From Bdellovibrio sp. SKB1291214 (GTDB lineage Bacteria; Bdellovibrionota; Bdellovibrionia; Bdellovibrionales; Bdellovibrionaceae): DNA of 64,000 nt. The notes under the pieces are model-generated. The model was not told the origin of the DNA. It worked only from the letters and a program-made list of their open reading frames with translations, and searched no databases. The position numbers and the translations under genes are program-made. This document shows positions 1 to 7,882 of the stretch, in pieces. The first letter of the stretch is position 1, and every line of letters starts with the position of its first letter. The DNA lies in NCBI RefSeq assembly GCF_002209355.2, contig NZ_CP106855.1, positions 124,001-188,000 of the forward strand. Reading direction: 5' to 3'.

Positions 1-852
1 AATCCATTGGGAATCGCCGGCGGAGTTGATAAAGATGCCGAGCACTTGAGTGACTGGTGGAGACTAGGTTGCGGTTTCGTCGAAGTCGGCACTGTGACTC
101 CCCAAGCACAGACCCCGAATCCGGGGAAAATCATGGACCGCGATATGAAGCTCACAGCAATGTGGAATAAAATGGGTTTCCCGAGCCACGGGGCTGATGA
201 AGTTTTCTATAATCTAGCCTCTTATGCTCCCAACTTTCGAACTCCCGTATTTGTAAACATCGGCAAAAATCGACAGACCCCCAATGCTCACGCCGTGAAG
301 GATTATTTGGAACTGGTCGATAAGTTGCGCCCGTGGGCTGATGCCTTTGTCGTGAATATCTCAAGTCCCAACACTTCGGGTTTACGTGAGTTGCAAAAGA
401 AAGAAAATCTGGGAGCTCTTTTAAAACCTATTTTGGATCGAGTTTCACACTTTGAACCGACACCGGTTTTGGTCAAGCTAAGCCCTGACATGGGCGAAGA
501 AGGCTTGGCGGAAGCAGTGGCTAATTGCCAAGAAATTGGTGTCGATGGCTTCGTGTTAACAAACACGACTTTATCGAGACCCCAAGGCTGTCAATTCCCT
601 CAGGAAGGTGGTCTGTCGGGGGCTCCGCTGAAAGATCTCTCACAACGCGCATTGCAAATTGCTGTTCAAACTTTAGGCAAAAAGCGTCAAGGAATGCTGA
701 TAGTGAGTGCTGGAGGCGTCCTAACCCCTGAAGATGTTTTTGAAAGATTGCAAATGGGCGCAGATCTTGTTCAAATTTACTCTGCACTCGTGTTTCATGG
801 ACCTCGTTTTTTCCACGACGTTGCAGCTAGAAGGAAAGATGTCGGCAGATAG
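1..852 (+). CDS. pyrD: dihydroorotate dehydrogenase (quinone), 5'-truncated by window edge
   Basis: Oxidises dihydroorotate to orotate in pyrimidine biosynthesis, passing electrons through FMN to quinone (class 2, membrane-associated). The reading frame is open from base 1, so the true start lies upstream; 283 residues are visible. Family motifs in order: NPLGIAGGVDKD at the start (FMN/substrate region), NISSPNTSGLREL (class 2 catalytic serine loop), VLVKLSPD, TNTTLSRP, GGLSGAPL and the FMN-phosphate motif VSAGGV near the C-terminus. The 3' end overlaps the next gene by 14 bases, indicating translational coupling in an operon with the Nudix and glycosyltransferase-like genes. Confidence 0.95.
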   Translation, partial: NPLGIAGGVDKDAEHLSDWWRLGCGFVEVGTVTPQAQTPNPGKIMDRDMKLTAMWNKMGFPSHGADEVFYNLASYAPNFRTPVFVNIGKNRQTPNAHAVKDYLELVDKLRPWADAFVVNISSPNTSGLRELQKKENLGALLKPILDRVSHFEPTPVLVKLSPDMGEEGLAEAVANCQEIGVDGFVLTNTTLSRPQGCQFPQEGGLSGAPLKDLSQRALQIAVQTLGKKRQGMLIVSAGGVLTPEDVFERLQMGADLVQIYSALVFHGPRFFHDVAARRKDVGR

Positions 853-1297
853 TGTTGAGTTAAAACCAAGAAAACCAAAAATCCGTAAGGGTCATTGGAT
901 TCCAGTTGTTGCAGGATTCTTGCGCAAAGACGGAAAAATCTTGGTCGGTCAACGCCCCGAAAACAATTCCTTAGCGGGACAATGGGAATTTCCTGGTGGA
1001 AAAATCGAAAGTGGCGAGACACCTGAACAGGCATTAGCTCGCGAACTTGATGAAGAACTCGGCATTGAAGCTGAGGTTGGCGACCTTAAACTAGCATGCA
1101 CTCATTCCTATGGAGATGTAGGGATTCTCATATTGTTTTATGAAATCCTGTACTGGAAAGGCGAACCTCGCGCCAAACATCACATGATGCTTGAGTGGAT
1201 ACATCCGGAAGAACTAAAACACCGCAATATCCCTGAAGCCAATCGTAAGATTCTGAACCGAATCTACAAAGCCCTGGGACTTGAATGGCCAAAATAA
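839..1297 (+). CDS. Nudix hydrolase, MutT-like (8-oxo-dGTPase type)
   Basis: 152 residues. The complete Nudix box G-x5-E-x7-REL-x2-EE-x-G is at residues 53-76 (GGKIESGE, then ARELDEELGI), preceded by LAGQWEFPGG, which is typical of MutT-type nucleotide sanitisers that hydrolyse oxidised (d)NTPs. ATG 839 is chosen because AAGGAAAG sits directly upstream inside the end of pyrD; a longer in-frame reading from 734 runs through pyrD and has no support. The stop overlaps the next start (ATG 1285). Substrate cannot be fixed from sequence: other MutT-like pyrophosphatases share this pattern. Confidence 0.88.
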   Translation: MSADSVELKPRKPKIRKGHWIPVVAGFLRKDGKILVGQRPENNSLAGQWEFPGGKIESGETPEQALARELDEELGIEAEVGDLKLACTHSYGDVGILILFYEILYWKGEPRAKHHMMLEWIHPEELKHRNIPEANRKILNRIYKALGLEWPK

Positions 1298-2400
1298 TTC
1301 TTGTTAGCACCAAAACTCAAAGTACGACATGGCAATTGGCTCAAGCCTTGCGCTCCCAACAGCATGAAGTCACTGTGCTGACAAGCTACGGTGAAACACC
1401 CCCGGAAAATACGAACGGCATTGAGTACATGGCTTATTTTAAGAAATGGTCTGTGCTTGAGGGACTGAAAATCATCCCAGGCCTTTTCGGTATTCAACCC
1501 CACATCTTGCACTTGATCTTAGACGATGATCGCATGAATGCCGCACAAGTGGTGCTTTCGACATTTGCAAAATCTCATCCTTACTGCGTGCTAACGACGT
1601 CACTTTTGCATATCAAACGCGGCCTTAAAAAAACCAACCCCGTACGTTATCTGGTCGAGGAAAGTGACATCATCACTTTTCCAACCGTGGAATCGTTGGC
1701 ACAGCTGCGTGGCTTGAACGTGCGGTCCGCAAGGCAAGGTCGCGGTATTTTACCACCTGCTTTTGATTTTAAAAATCAACCTGCACAAGTTGTATCTTTA
1801 GACGATGTTGAACAGTCGTTGTTAACAAATTTAGAGGGCCAGGAGTTTTTCATCCTGCCTTTTCGTGAAGGACGCTTTAATCCAGAATCGGATCGCTTTG
1901 CAAGACTGCTTATGCTGGCTCGCAGACATAAAGTTGTCCTGTGGGGAACGTATTCCCACTGGTCCCTTCGTGAAAGAAAACAGTTCGCGCAGTGGATGGA
2001 AAAAAATAGCTGCGGGGATCACTGGCTTGTAACCGGAGAAATTACTCCTCACCTTTCCAAAATCTTACTGGAAAAAGCCACAGCCTTTGTCATGGCTGGA
2101 CAGCAATTTACTCCCATTGAAATGACTGAATATTATATGCGGGCCATCCAGGCTCAATCGACTTTGATCTTGGATTCAAAACAAACAAGCGTGCATGCGG
2201 ACCTTTGGAAAAACACTGTGAACTGCTGGGTTCTAAATTCCCACCATCTTAATAAAGATCTGCACAAGCTTTTAGAACGATCGACCTTAAAGCTGCCCCA
2301 AACACTGTCTGAAGACTGGGCGCAAAGCAGCCACATGGTCGACTCATCAATGAATGAATTAAATCGTCTTTATAATCGGGCCTTGGCTTCTGCCAGATAG
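1285..2400 (+). CDS. glycosyltransferase-like protein (divergent GT-B fold candidate)
   Basis: 371 residues, start overlapping the Nudix gene. The N-terminus (AKIILVSTKTQSTTWQLAQAL, then EVTVLTSYGE) looks like the first Rossmann strand and helix of GT-B glycosyltransferases. The second half has FVMAGQQFTPIEMTEYYMRAIQA where family 4 enzymes carry their donor-binding E-x7-E segment, but the motif is not canonical. No signal peptide or membrane helix. Position between Nudix and a clearer GT4 gene suggests a paired role in surface glycan assembly. It may be an inactive or accessory partner; the function is inferred. Confidence 0.6.
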   Translation: MAKIILVSTKTQSTTWQLAQALRSQQHEVTVLTSYGETPPENTNGIEYMAYFKKWSVLEGLKIIPGLFGIQPHILHLILDDDRMNAAQVVLSTFAKSHPYCVLTTSLLHIKRGLKKTNPVRYLVEESDIITFPTVESLAQLRGLNVRSARQGRGILPPAFDFKNQPAQVVSLDDVEQSLLTNLEGQEFFILPFREGRFNPESDRFARLLMLARRHKVVLWGTYSHWSLRERKQFAQWMEKNSCGDHWLVTGEITPHLSKILLEKATAFVMAGQQFTPIEMTEYYMRAIQAQSTLILDSKQTSVHADLWKNTVNCWVLNSHHLNKDLHKLLERSTLKLPQTLSEDWAQSSHMVDSSMNELNRLYNRALASAR

Positions 2401-2417
2401 TCTTTTAATCTAAATTC

Positions 2418-3680
2418 ATGTTCGCAAAGAAATCCGCGGTGCCGGAAACCCTTAACATTTGCCTGACCTCGCATCGTTTTCCGATTCTTAGTCGGGCGAC
2501 TGATCATGGTTTTTTATGGCCGATCGCTCGTGGACTTGCACGGGAAGGTCACAAGGTCACAGTCATTTCTGCGAATTCTCCATTAAAAAAACCAGAAGTC
2601 ACTCGTGATGGTGTGCGCGTATTTTACCTGAATGAGGGCGAAAAAAATCTGGCTCACCTGCGTTTTCAAATGGCGGTTCGCCAGAAGTTCATGCAACTTC
2701 ATCGCGAAAATCCATTCCACATCGTGCACAGTATCGATAAGTCAGGTTACCGCATCGGCAACCGAAAAAAAGATTTGAAAGTCGCAGTCGCTTACGATGT
2801 TGAGGCGACGCAAATGTCGCAGCTTTTTGCGATCCTGGCGATGAAGCAGGAAACCTTACCAAGCATCCTGACGACGGGATTGGCGACGGCTTATAAATTT
2901 TTGACGACTTATTATGGTGGCGATCGCCAGTTGCTTTCCACAGCAGATGGAATTTTCGTCACAAATCCACAACAGAAAATTATCTTAGAAAGATATTATC
3001 TGTATCCAGATTTCCATACTTACACCGTTCCTTATGGAATTGATCTGGGGGATTTGACTCCGAAAGAGCAATCACTCGAACTTCGTAAAAAATTGAATCT
3101 GCCAGAGAACTCTCACATCGCGGTGACTATCAACGATATGACCGACGCTCATGAGATGCTGCCACTGTTGCAAGCTTTTGAAAAAGTCGCGATCAAAAAG
3201 CCCAACAGCTATTTGATCGTGGTGGGCAACGGACCCAAGTTTAAAGACATCGAATACCAAGTTTTAAACCTGGCCCTAGGCAACCGCGTGATCTTAGCCG
3301 GCGCGGTCCCTGCCGCTGAACTTGAAGATTACATTGTTTTGGGCGACGTTTTCATCAACATGGGTTCTAGAAGCACCGGTTTTGAACCTTCCACGTTGGA
3401 AGCCATGGCCCAGAAAAAAGTTGTCATGGGTTCAGAGGTTTCACCGATCGCCAACATCATTGAAGATGGTCGTGATGGCTTCCTGTTGCGCCCAGCTGAC
3501 GTAGATTCGATTTCAAACCTTTTGGTGGAGATTTTTTCGGGAACTATGCCCGCAGACGAGATCGGCGAAAGAGCGCGTCAACGCGTCATGGACCTGTTCG
3601 ATACGGGCAAAATGGTCCAGGCCGTCATTGATGCCTACCGTAAAATCCTTCTCAATACCGGAATGTATAAGAAGCAATGA
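2418..3680 (+). CDS. glycosyltransferase family 4-like protein
   Basis: 420 residues, 17 bases after the previous gene. N-terminal GT4 acceptor-side domain (NICLTSHRFPILSRATDHGFLWPIARGLAREGHKVTVIS), a linker ending VPYGIDLGDLTP, and a C-terminal nucleotide-sugar domain with YLIVVGNGPKFKDIE, NRVILAG and GFEPSTLEAMAQKKVVMGSEVSPIANIIEDGRDGFLL. The usual first Glu of E-x7-E is replaced (S/T at that spacing), although a Glu lies four residues later, so donor binding may differ. Cytoplasmic. Probably transfers a sugar during envelope polysaccharide synthesis, working with its upstream neighbour. Confidence 0.82.
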   Translation: MFAKKSAVPETLNICLTSHRFPILSRATDHGFLWPIARGLAREGHKVTVISANSPLKKPEVTRDGVRVFYLNEGEKNLAHLRFQMAVRQKFMQLHRENPFHIVHSIDKSGYRIGNRKKDLKVAVAYDVEATQMSQLFAILAMKQETLPSILTTGLATAYKFLTTYYGGDRQLLSTADGIFVTNPQQKIILERYYLYPDFHTYTVPYGIDLGDLTPKEQSLELRKKLNLPENSHIAVTINDMTDAHEMLPLLQAFEKVAIKKPNSYLIVVGNGPKFKDIEYQVLNLALGNRVILAGAVPAAELEDYIVLGDVFINMGSRSTGFEPSTLEAMAQKKVVMGSEVSPIANIIEDGRDGFLLRPADVDSISNLLVEIFSGTMPADEIGERARQRVMDLFDTGKMVQAVIDAYRKILLNTGMYKKQ

Positions 3681-3722
3681 GTTAAATCATTGAAAAGTGG
3701 TAGTCAGCCCCCGCACACTCTG

Positions 3723-3728
3723 TATAAT
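3723..3728 (+). promoter_or_regulatory. -10 element of the HU/IHF gene promoter
   Basis: Perfect TATAAT between the glycosyltransferase operon and the HU-like gene, 42 bases before its ATG. No good -35 lies 16-18 bases upstream; the nearest TTGAAA (3690-3695) is 27 bases away. The AGAGGA ribosome site is at 3757-3762. Confidence 0.5.
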
Positions 3729-3770
3729 CGGGAGTGTTATCAATACTTTATGTTCTAGAGGATCTGGACG

Positions 3771-4055
3771 ATGACTAAAGCGGATTTGATTAATTTGATC
3801 TCTGAAAAAGCTGGTATCACTCGCGTGAAAGCAGAGACAGTTGTGAATACAATCTTCGATTCTATGGTTGAAGCTTTGATGCGTGATGACCGTATCGAGA
3901 TCCGTGGTTTTGGTTCATTCGTAAACCGTCAATATGGTGCCTACAAAGGCCGCAATCCTCGTACTGGCGAAATCATCAACGTTGAAGAAAAGAAACTTCC
4001 CTTCTTCAAAGTCGGTAAAGAACTTAAAGAAGACATCAACGGCGGAAAAGAGTAA
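3771..4055 (+). CDS. HU/IHF-family nucleoid DNA-binding protein
   Basis: 94 residues, normal family length. Starts MTKADLINLISEKAGI and carries the DNA-intercalating beta-arm motif GRNPRTGE and the flanking IEIRGFGSF strand, hallmarks of the HU/IHF fold. Such dimers bend DNA and organise the nucleoid. Sequence alone does not separate an IHF subunit from HU; the SFVNRQYGAYKGRNP stretch is somewhat IHF-alpha-like. It has its own promoter (TATAAT at 3723) and terminator, so it is monocistronic. Confidence 0.93.
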   Translation: MTKADLINLISEKAGITRVKAETVVNTIFDSMVEALMRDDRIEIRGFGSFVNRQYGAYKGRNPRTGEIINVEEKKLPFFKVGKELKEDINGGKE

Positions 4056-4075
4056 TTCACTCTTCCTACTGAATG

Positions 4076-4104
4076 AAAAAGGGACCACACGGTCCCTTTT
4101 TTTA
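4076..4104 (+). terminator. intrinsic terminator of the HU/IHF gene
   Basis: Perfect stem GGGACC/GGTCCC (4081-4086, 4091-4096) with ACAC loop and a seven-T run. An A-run on the 5' side makes it possibly active on both strands, serving the convergent EpmA-like gene as well. Confidence 0.85.
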
Positions 4105-4166
4105 TGCCTTTTATACGGCTGTTTTTGGAGAACAGACCGCTCCGACAGAGTCGGAGCTTAAACCAG

Positions 4167-5378
4167 CTACTTTGGAAATACAGAAATATCCGAGATTTTT
4201 CTGATTCCGTGAAGTGCCATAAATAGACGCTCAACTCCCAGCGCAATTCCCCCACTTGGCGGCAAACCTGCATCCAAACATTGGAAGAATTCTTGATCGA
4301 GAGAGATCACTTCTTTTTGGGATTCCTGTTTTTTTTGCAGATCTACTTCGGAACGCTGTCTTTGAATTTGTGGATCGTTGAGTTCGTGGAACGCATTGCA
4401 AAGTTCAAGGCCTTTCCAGTAAGCCTCGAAACGATCTCCCCATCCATCCTTAGTCAAACGAGCCAGAGCTGCCTGATACGGAGGATACTTTTCAACGAAG
4501 ATCAAATCCTCGCCGTGCAGTTGCGATTCGATTTTATCCATAAAAATCAAAAAGAAATAATCGTCGATACTTTCAGCGCTGTGCACGTCGACGCCCAGCT
4601 TTTGCGCCAGTTCTTTCAATTCCTGTTTCGTTGTTTCCGGGGTGAAATCAAATCCGCAGTGAATTTTAAACAACTCAGCTACGGAATAACTTAGGATTCG
4701 CCGCGGAGGTTCGAATTTTAAAACCTTCACCAAGTGTTGAACCAGATCGATGACATCTTGCTTAATCGTCGCAAGGTTGTCGTACGCCCGGTACCACTCC
4801 AGCATCGAAAACTCGGGTTGGTGACGCTCCGTCACCTCACCGTTTCGAAAGCACGGCGCGATCTCAAAAATTTTCTCTGCCCCCAGTGCCAGGGCTTTTT
4901 TCAAATGAAGTTCAGGACTGGTTGGCAGATAAAGTTTCTCTGTGCGAGAACCCACCTTTAGCTCTGTCGCAAAAACATCCAGTGCTGGCTCTGTTCCAGG
5001 ACAAACAACAAGCGACGGAGTTTTTACTTCTAAAAATCCTTTACGACGGAAAAAATGACGAACCTCTTCAACGTAACGATTCCATTTTTCCAAAATGTCT
5101 TTATCGTACGTGCGCGTTGGCAGGGATGATTTATTGGGAGCCAACAAAACTATTTCCGTTGCAGAGATAATCGCAACGATATCTCCTTCAATCAGAAATT
5201 CTGACTGCGGTGGAGCTTTGTCGAACGTGATGATCTGTTCTTGGTTGTCACGGATTAAGCTGATCTCAAGACCACCCTCTTCACGTTCAAGGCGATAAAT
5301 TCGTCCCGCCGCCTTACAATCTGCAGGCATCGCGGGATAAGACTTCCAATGCTGATTTAAAAAAGTATTTCTATCCAA
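4167..5378 (-). CDS. epmA: EpmA/GenX/PoxA-type lysyl-tRNA-synthetase paralogue
   Basis: 403 residues. The class II aminoacyl-tRNA synthetase catalytic core of the LysRS-like EpmA family, which attaches (beta-)lysine to elongation factor P. Core features: RHFFRRKGFLEVKTPSLVVCPGTEPAL (motif 1 region), LPTSPELHLKKALALGAEKIFEIAPCFRNGE then RHQPEFSMLEWYRAYD (motif 2 region), and GGIALGVERLFMAL (motif 3). It lacks the full anticodon-binding domain of lysS, supporting EpmA over LysRS. About 75 extra N-terminal residues precede the core relative to the roughly 325-residue E. coli enzyme and look like a small beta-rich remnant. No efp or epmB gene is in this window. Confidence 0.85.
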   Translation of the reverse strand: MDRNTFLNQHWKSYPAMPADCKAAGRIYRLEREEGGLEISLIRDNQEQIITFDKAPPQSEFLIEGDIVAIISATEIVLLAPNKSSLPTRTYDKDILEKWNRYVEEVRHFFRRKGFLEVKTPSLVVCPGTEPALDVFATELKVGSRTEKLYLPTSPELHLKKALALGAEKIFEIAPCFRNGEVTERHQPEFSMLEWYRAYDNLATIKQDVIDLVQHLVKVLKFEPPRRILSYSVAELFKIHCGFDFTPETTKQELKELAQKLGVDVHSAESIDDYFFLIFMDKIESQLHGEDLIFVEKYPPYQAALARLTKDGWGDRFEAYWKGLELCNAFHELNDPQIQRQRSEVDLQKKQESQKEVISLDQEFFQCLDAGLPPSGGIALGVERLFMALHGIRKISDISVFPK

Positions 5379-5427
5379 AGTCCCTGTAGCTTAAAGGTAC
5401 GGACACACTTTTGGTAGCAAGAGCGCG

Positions 5428-5664
5428 TTAGCGGCACAGACCTTGGCTACGAAGAGTTCCAAGTTCGGCTGAGATAGCTTCAAGATCATCAGCTCCATAG
5501 ACGACTTGGTCGCCCACAGAAATTCGATGTTTAACCCAAGCACCATCAAAAATTCCTTCGCTGCTCAACAAGCAAGACGGTTTCACTTCCATTGTTGCAG
5601 CTGATGACCAGCTCGCTAGAAATGACAAAATAAGTGTAGTTCCGATTGCTAAAAGAATTCTCAT
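5428..5664 (-). CDS. small secreted protein of unknown function
   Basis: 78 residues with a clear signal peptide (MRILLAIGTTLILSFLASWSSA, cleavage near Ala22-Ala23). The mature part is about 55 residues and contains two Cys (one near the start, one at the third last position) that could form a disulphide. A strong ribosome site (AGGAGAAAGGGG) precedes ATG 5664. No family recognised; the next feature upstream is the inverted-repeat block. Confidence 0.7.
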   Translation of the reverse strand: MRILLAIGTTLILSFLASWSSAATMEVKPSCLLSSEGIFDGAWVKHRISVGDQVVYGADDLEAISAELGTLRSQGLCR

Positions 5665-5781
5665 GGTTTCCCCTTTCTCCTGTTTCCCTAATTGGCTCCA
5701 GGACCCTCATGCTCCTCCTTCTAAAGCAATGTGCTTGCCAACGGATTTCTAGTCACTTTGACACCGAAGTCTTGGCTCGCC

Positions 5782-5953
5782 TGGAGTGGAACTGGGGTTG
5801 CAGAGGGGCTGCTACACTCGGACAGTCCTCGCTCGATTTTGTCACTGTTCCTTTCCTTTGTTCACGGGCTCGATGTTGTTCTGTTTCACGTTCGTTACCA
5901 CAAAGGCCTGCGGAACTCGCACGCGTCCCCTCTGCAACCCCAGTTCCCCTCCA
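5782..5953. repeat. inverted repeat pair A (27 bp arms)
   Basis: Left arm 5782-5808 and right arm 5927-5953 are reverse complements with 26 of 27 matches (one T/G difference); the 118-base loop contains one arm of repeat B. It lies in a 790-base gene-free interval (5665-6456). The only reading frames here shadow each other in several frames and carry no family signature. Confidence 0.8.
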
Positions 5954-6223
5954 TGCGACGAAGTTTTATGTTTCAAAGTAACCGTGCATGTTGGCCTTCC
6001 TTCTTCGGAACTCGGGGTCACGACGCACCAGAAACAAAAATTGGAAATCCACCGCTTGTCGTTGCCCAGCAAACTTCACCGCAGACCATCGAACGAAGCC
6101 GACTGAAAATAAGCCCCTCAATCCTATTTTGCCCAAAAACCTCGCACTTGTTTTCCTTTGAGGGATGGGGGCTGGGGGACTCCTGGAGTGAGCCCTGCCG
6201 CGTGCGAGCTCCGCAGGCCTTTG
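5901..6223. repeat. inverted repeat pair B (25 bp arms)
   Basis: Arms 5901-5925 and 6199-6223 are reverse complements with 24 of 25 matches, sharing a core AAGGCCTGCGG and a CGCACGCG end. One arm abuts repeat A and the other abuts repeat C, so the same module occurs twice in opposite orientation. Confidence 0.8.
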
Positions 6224-6361
6224 TAGCCCCAAGTATGCCGTGAAACATCATCGAGCCACTGAATCCAATAATGACTCAAATCAAGGACGAGCGAGGACTG
6301 ACTGAGCTAAGCGGCGGGGCTCACTCCAGGGGGCCCACAGACGCCAGCCCTCAGAGGAAAA
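6151..6361. repeat. long imperfect inverted repeat C (51 bp arms)
   Basis: Arms 6151-6201 and 6311-6361 align end to end with about 43 of 51 matches, enclosing 109 bases. Both ends and the middle pair, so this is a deliberate-looking palindrome or MITE-like unit. No clear target-site duplication is visible at its edges. It ends about 95 bases before tldD. Confidence 0.75.
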
Positions 6362-6456
6362 GAAGTTCCGGGAATTATGAACAAAAACAGGCATTAAGGG
6401 TTGTTTTTCCCTCTGTGCGTTGCTATGGGAAAGGTGAATTTTGAAGGGAGCATAGA

Positions 6457-7881
6457 ATGCTTGATTTGCAGAAAGCGCTGAACAATCTGAAGGGTGCCGT
6501 TGATTGGGCTCAGTTGAGATTGGTTAGTGAGAAGACTACTTGGCGTGTGATTCGCAATGAGCAGTTTGAAAGCAGCGACATCAGCTTTGAAAATGGCTTG
6601 ATGGTGGAAGTTCTTGTCAACGGTCATTTCGGTTATGCCGGAACCAGTGATTTAAGTTCTGATGGCGTTAAGCGTGCTTTTGATAAAGCGGCTTTGATGG
6701 CTCGTCAGGCTTCAGCCTTTAAAGTTCATGACTTTTCTGTTTTACAAAGACCGGTTGCTAAAGGCACCTACTCCTCTCCGGTCGTCCGCCCGATGGATTC
6801 TTATTCTGCCAAAGAAATCACAGATCTTTTTATCGACGCCACAGCTGCCATGAAAGTTTCGGATAAAGTTATCAACCGTACCGCGATGGCAATGATCGTT
6901 GAATCTGAATTTTCTGTGGTCAGCACTCATGGTTCAGATGTTCACCAAAAATTTTCTATCGTCAGCACAGACTTTAACGCCACAGCAATGGACGCCGGTG
7001 AAGTTCAACAACGTTCTGACAGCGGTGGCCTTGCACGTTGCAACCAAATCGGTGCTGAAGTTTTTGATCGCTCTTCGATTTTGGAACGCGCGAAAATTAT
7101 CAGCCAAGAAGCGGTTGAATTGCTTTCAGCAGAAAACTGCCCCTCTGAAACTATGGACTTGTTAATTGCTCCAGATCAAATGACTTTGCAAGTGCACGAG
7201 TCTATCGGTCACCCTCTTGAATACGATCGCATCTTGGGTGATGAAAGAAACTATGCTGGCTGGAGTTTCGTGAAGCCCGAAGACTTCGGCAAACTTCAGT
7301 ATGGTTCAAAACTAATGAATGTGACTTTCGATCCGACAGTTCCCGATGCGATGGCTTCTTATGCTTTCGATGATGCTGGCGTAAAAGCAACTAAAGAATA
7401 TTTAATCAAAGACGGCGTGCTAATGTGTGGTTTGGGTTCTTTGGAATCTCAAGCTCGTTTAAGCCTGCCAGGTGTTGCAAACTCTCGCTCATCCAGTTGG
7501 AATCGCGCTCCGATTGATCGTATGGCAAATATCAACCTCGAGCCCGGGACATCTAAGCTTTCAGATATGATCGCTTCAGTAGAGCGTGGTGTGTTCATGC
7601 ACGCGAATAAATCTTGGTCCATTGATGATTATCGCAACAAATTTCAGTTCGGCTGCGAATACGCGCAACTGATCGAAAACGGCAAGCTAACTAAGACTTT
7701 GAAAAATCCGAATTATCGCGGGACGACGGTTAAGTTCTGGAATTCTTTAAAAGCAGTCAGCGAAAATCGCGAAACTTACGGATCACCTTTCTGCGGTAAA
7801 GGGGAACCAAACCAAGTGATCCGTGTGGGTCACACAACGCCATACTGCCTATTCGGCAGCATGGAAGTGTTTGGAGCGTAA
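6457..7881 (+). CDS. tldD: TldD-family metalloprotease
   Basis: 474 residues. TldD is the zinc-carrying subunit of the TldD/TldE heterodimer, a cytoplasmic protease that digests unfolded peptides and matures some RiPPs. The catalytic HExxxH is HESIGH at residues 247-252 in the context QVHESIGHPLEYDRILGDERNYAG. Good ribosome site (GAAGGGAG). The partner gene tldE/pmbA begins one base after the stop, so the two are co-translated. No RiPP precursor or modification gene is adjacent, so a general proteolytic role is the simpler reading. Confidence 0.9.
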   Translation: MLDLQKALNNLKGAVDWAQLRLVSEKTTWRVIRNEQFESSDISFENGLMVEVLVNGHFGYAGTSDLSSDGVKRAFDKAALMARQASAFKVHDFSVLQRPVAKGTYSSPVVRPMDSYSAKEITDLFIDATAAMKVSDKVINRTAMAMIVESEFSVVSTHGSDVHQKFSIVSTDFNATAMDAGEVQQRSDSGGLARCNQIGAEVFDRSSILERAKIISQEAVELLSAENCPSETMDLLIAPDQMTLQVHESIGHPLEYDRILGDERNYAGWSFVKPEDFGKLQYGSKLMNVTFDPTVPDAMASYAFDDAGVKATKEYLIKDGVLMCGLGSLESQARLSLPGVANSRSSSWNRAPIDRMANINLEPGTSKLSDMIASVERGVFMHANKSWSIDDYRNKFQFGCEYAQLIENGKLTKTLKNPNYRGTTVKFWNSLKAVSENRETYGSPFCGKGEPNQVIRVGHTTPYCLFGSMEVFGA

Positions 7882-7882
7882 T

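Noticed and set aside
3690-3728. TTGAAA/TATAAT as a complete sigma-70 promoter for the HU gene
   Set aside because: The spacer is 27 bases, far from 16-18; only the -10 was kept.
5379-5427. Possible tRNA-like remnant next to the EpmA-like gene
   Set aside because: No acceptor or T-arm pairing could be formed.
5646-6251. Several overlapping reading frames on both strands
   Set aside because: All cross the inverted repeats, share no family signature, overlap one another in conflicting frames and lack ribosome sites.
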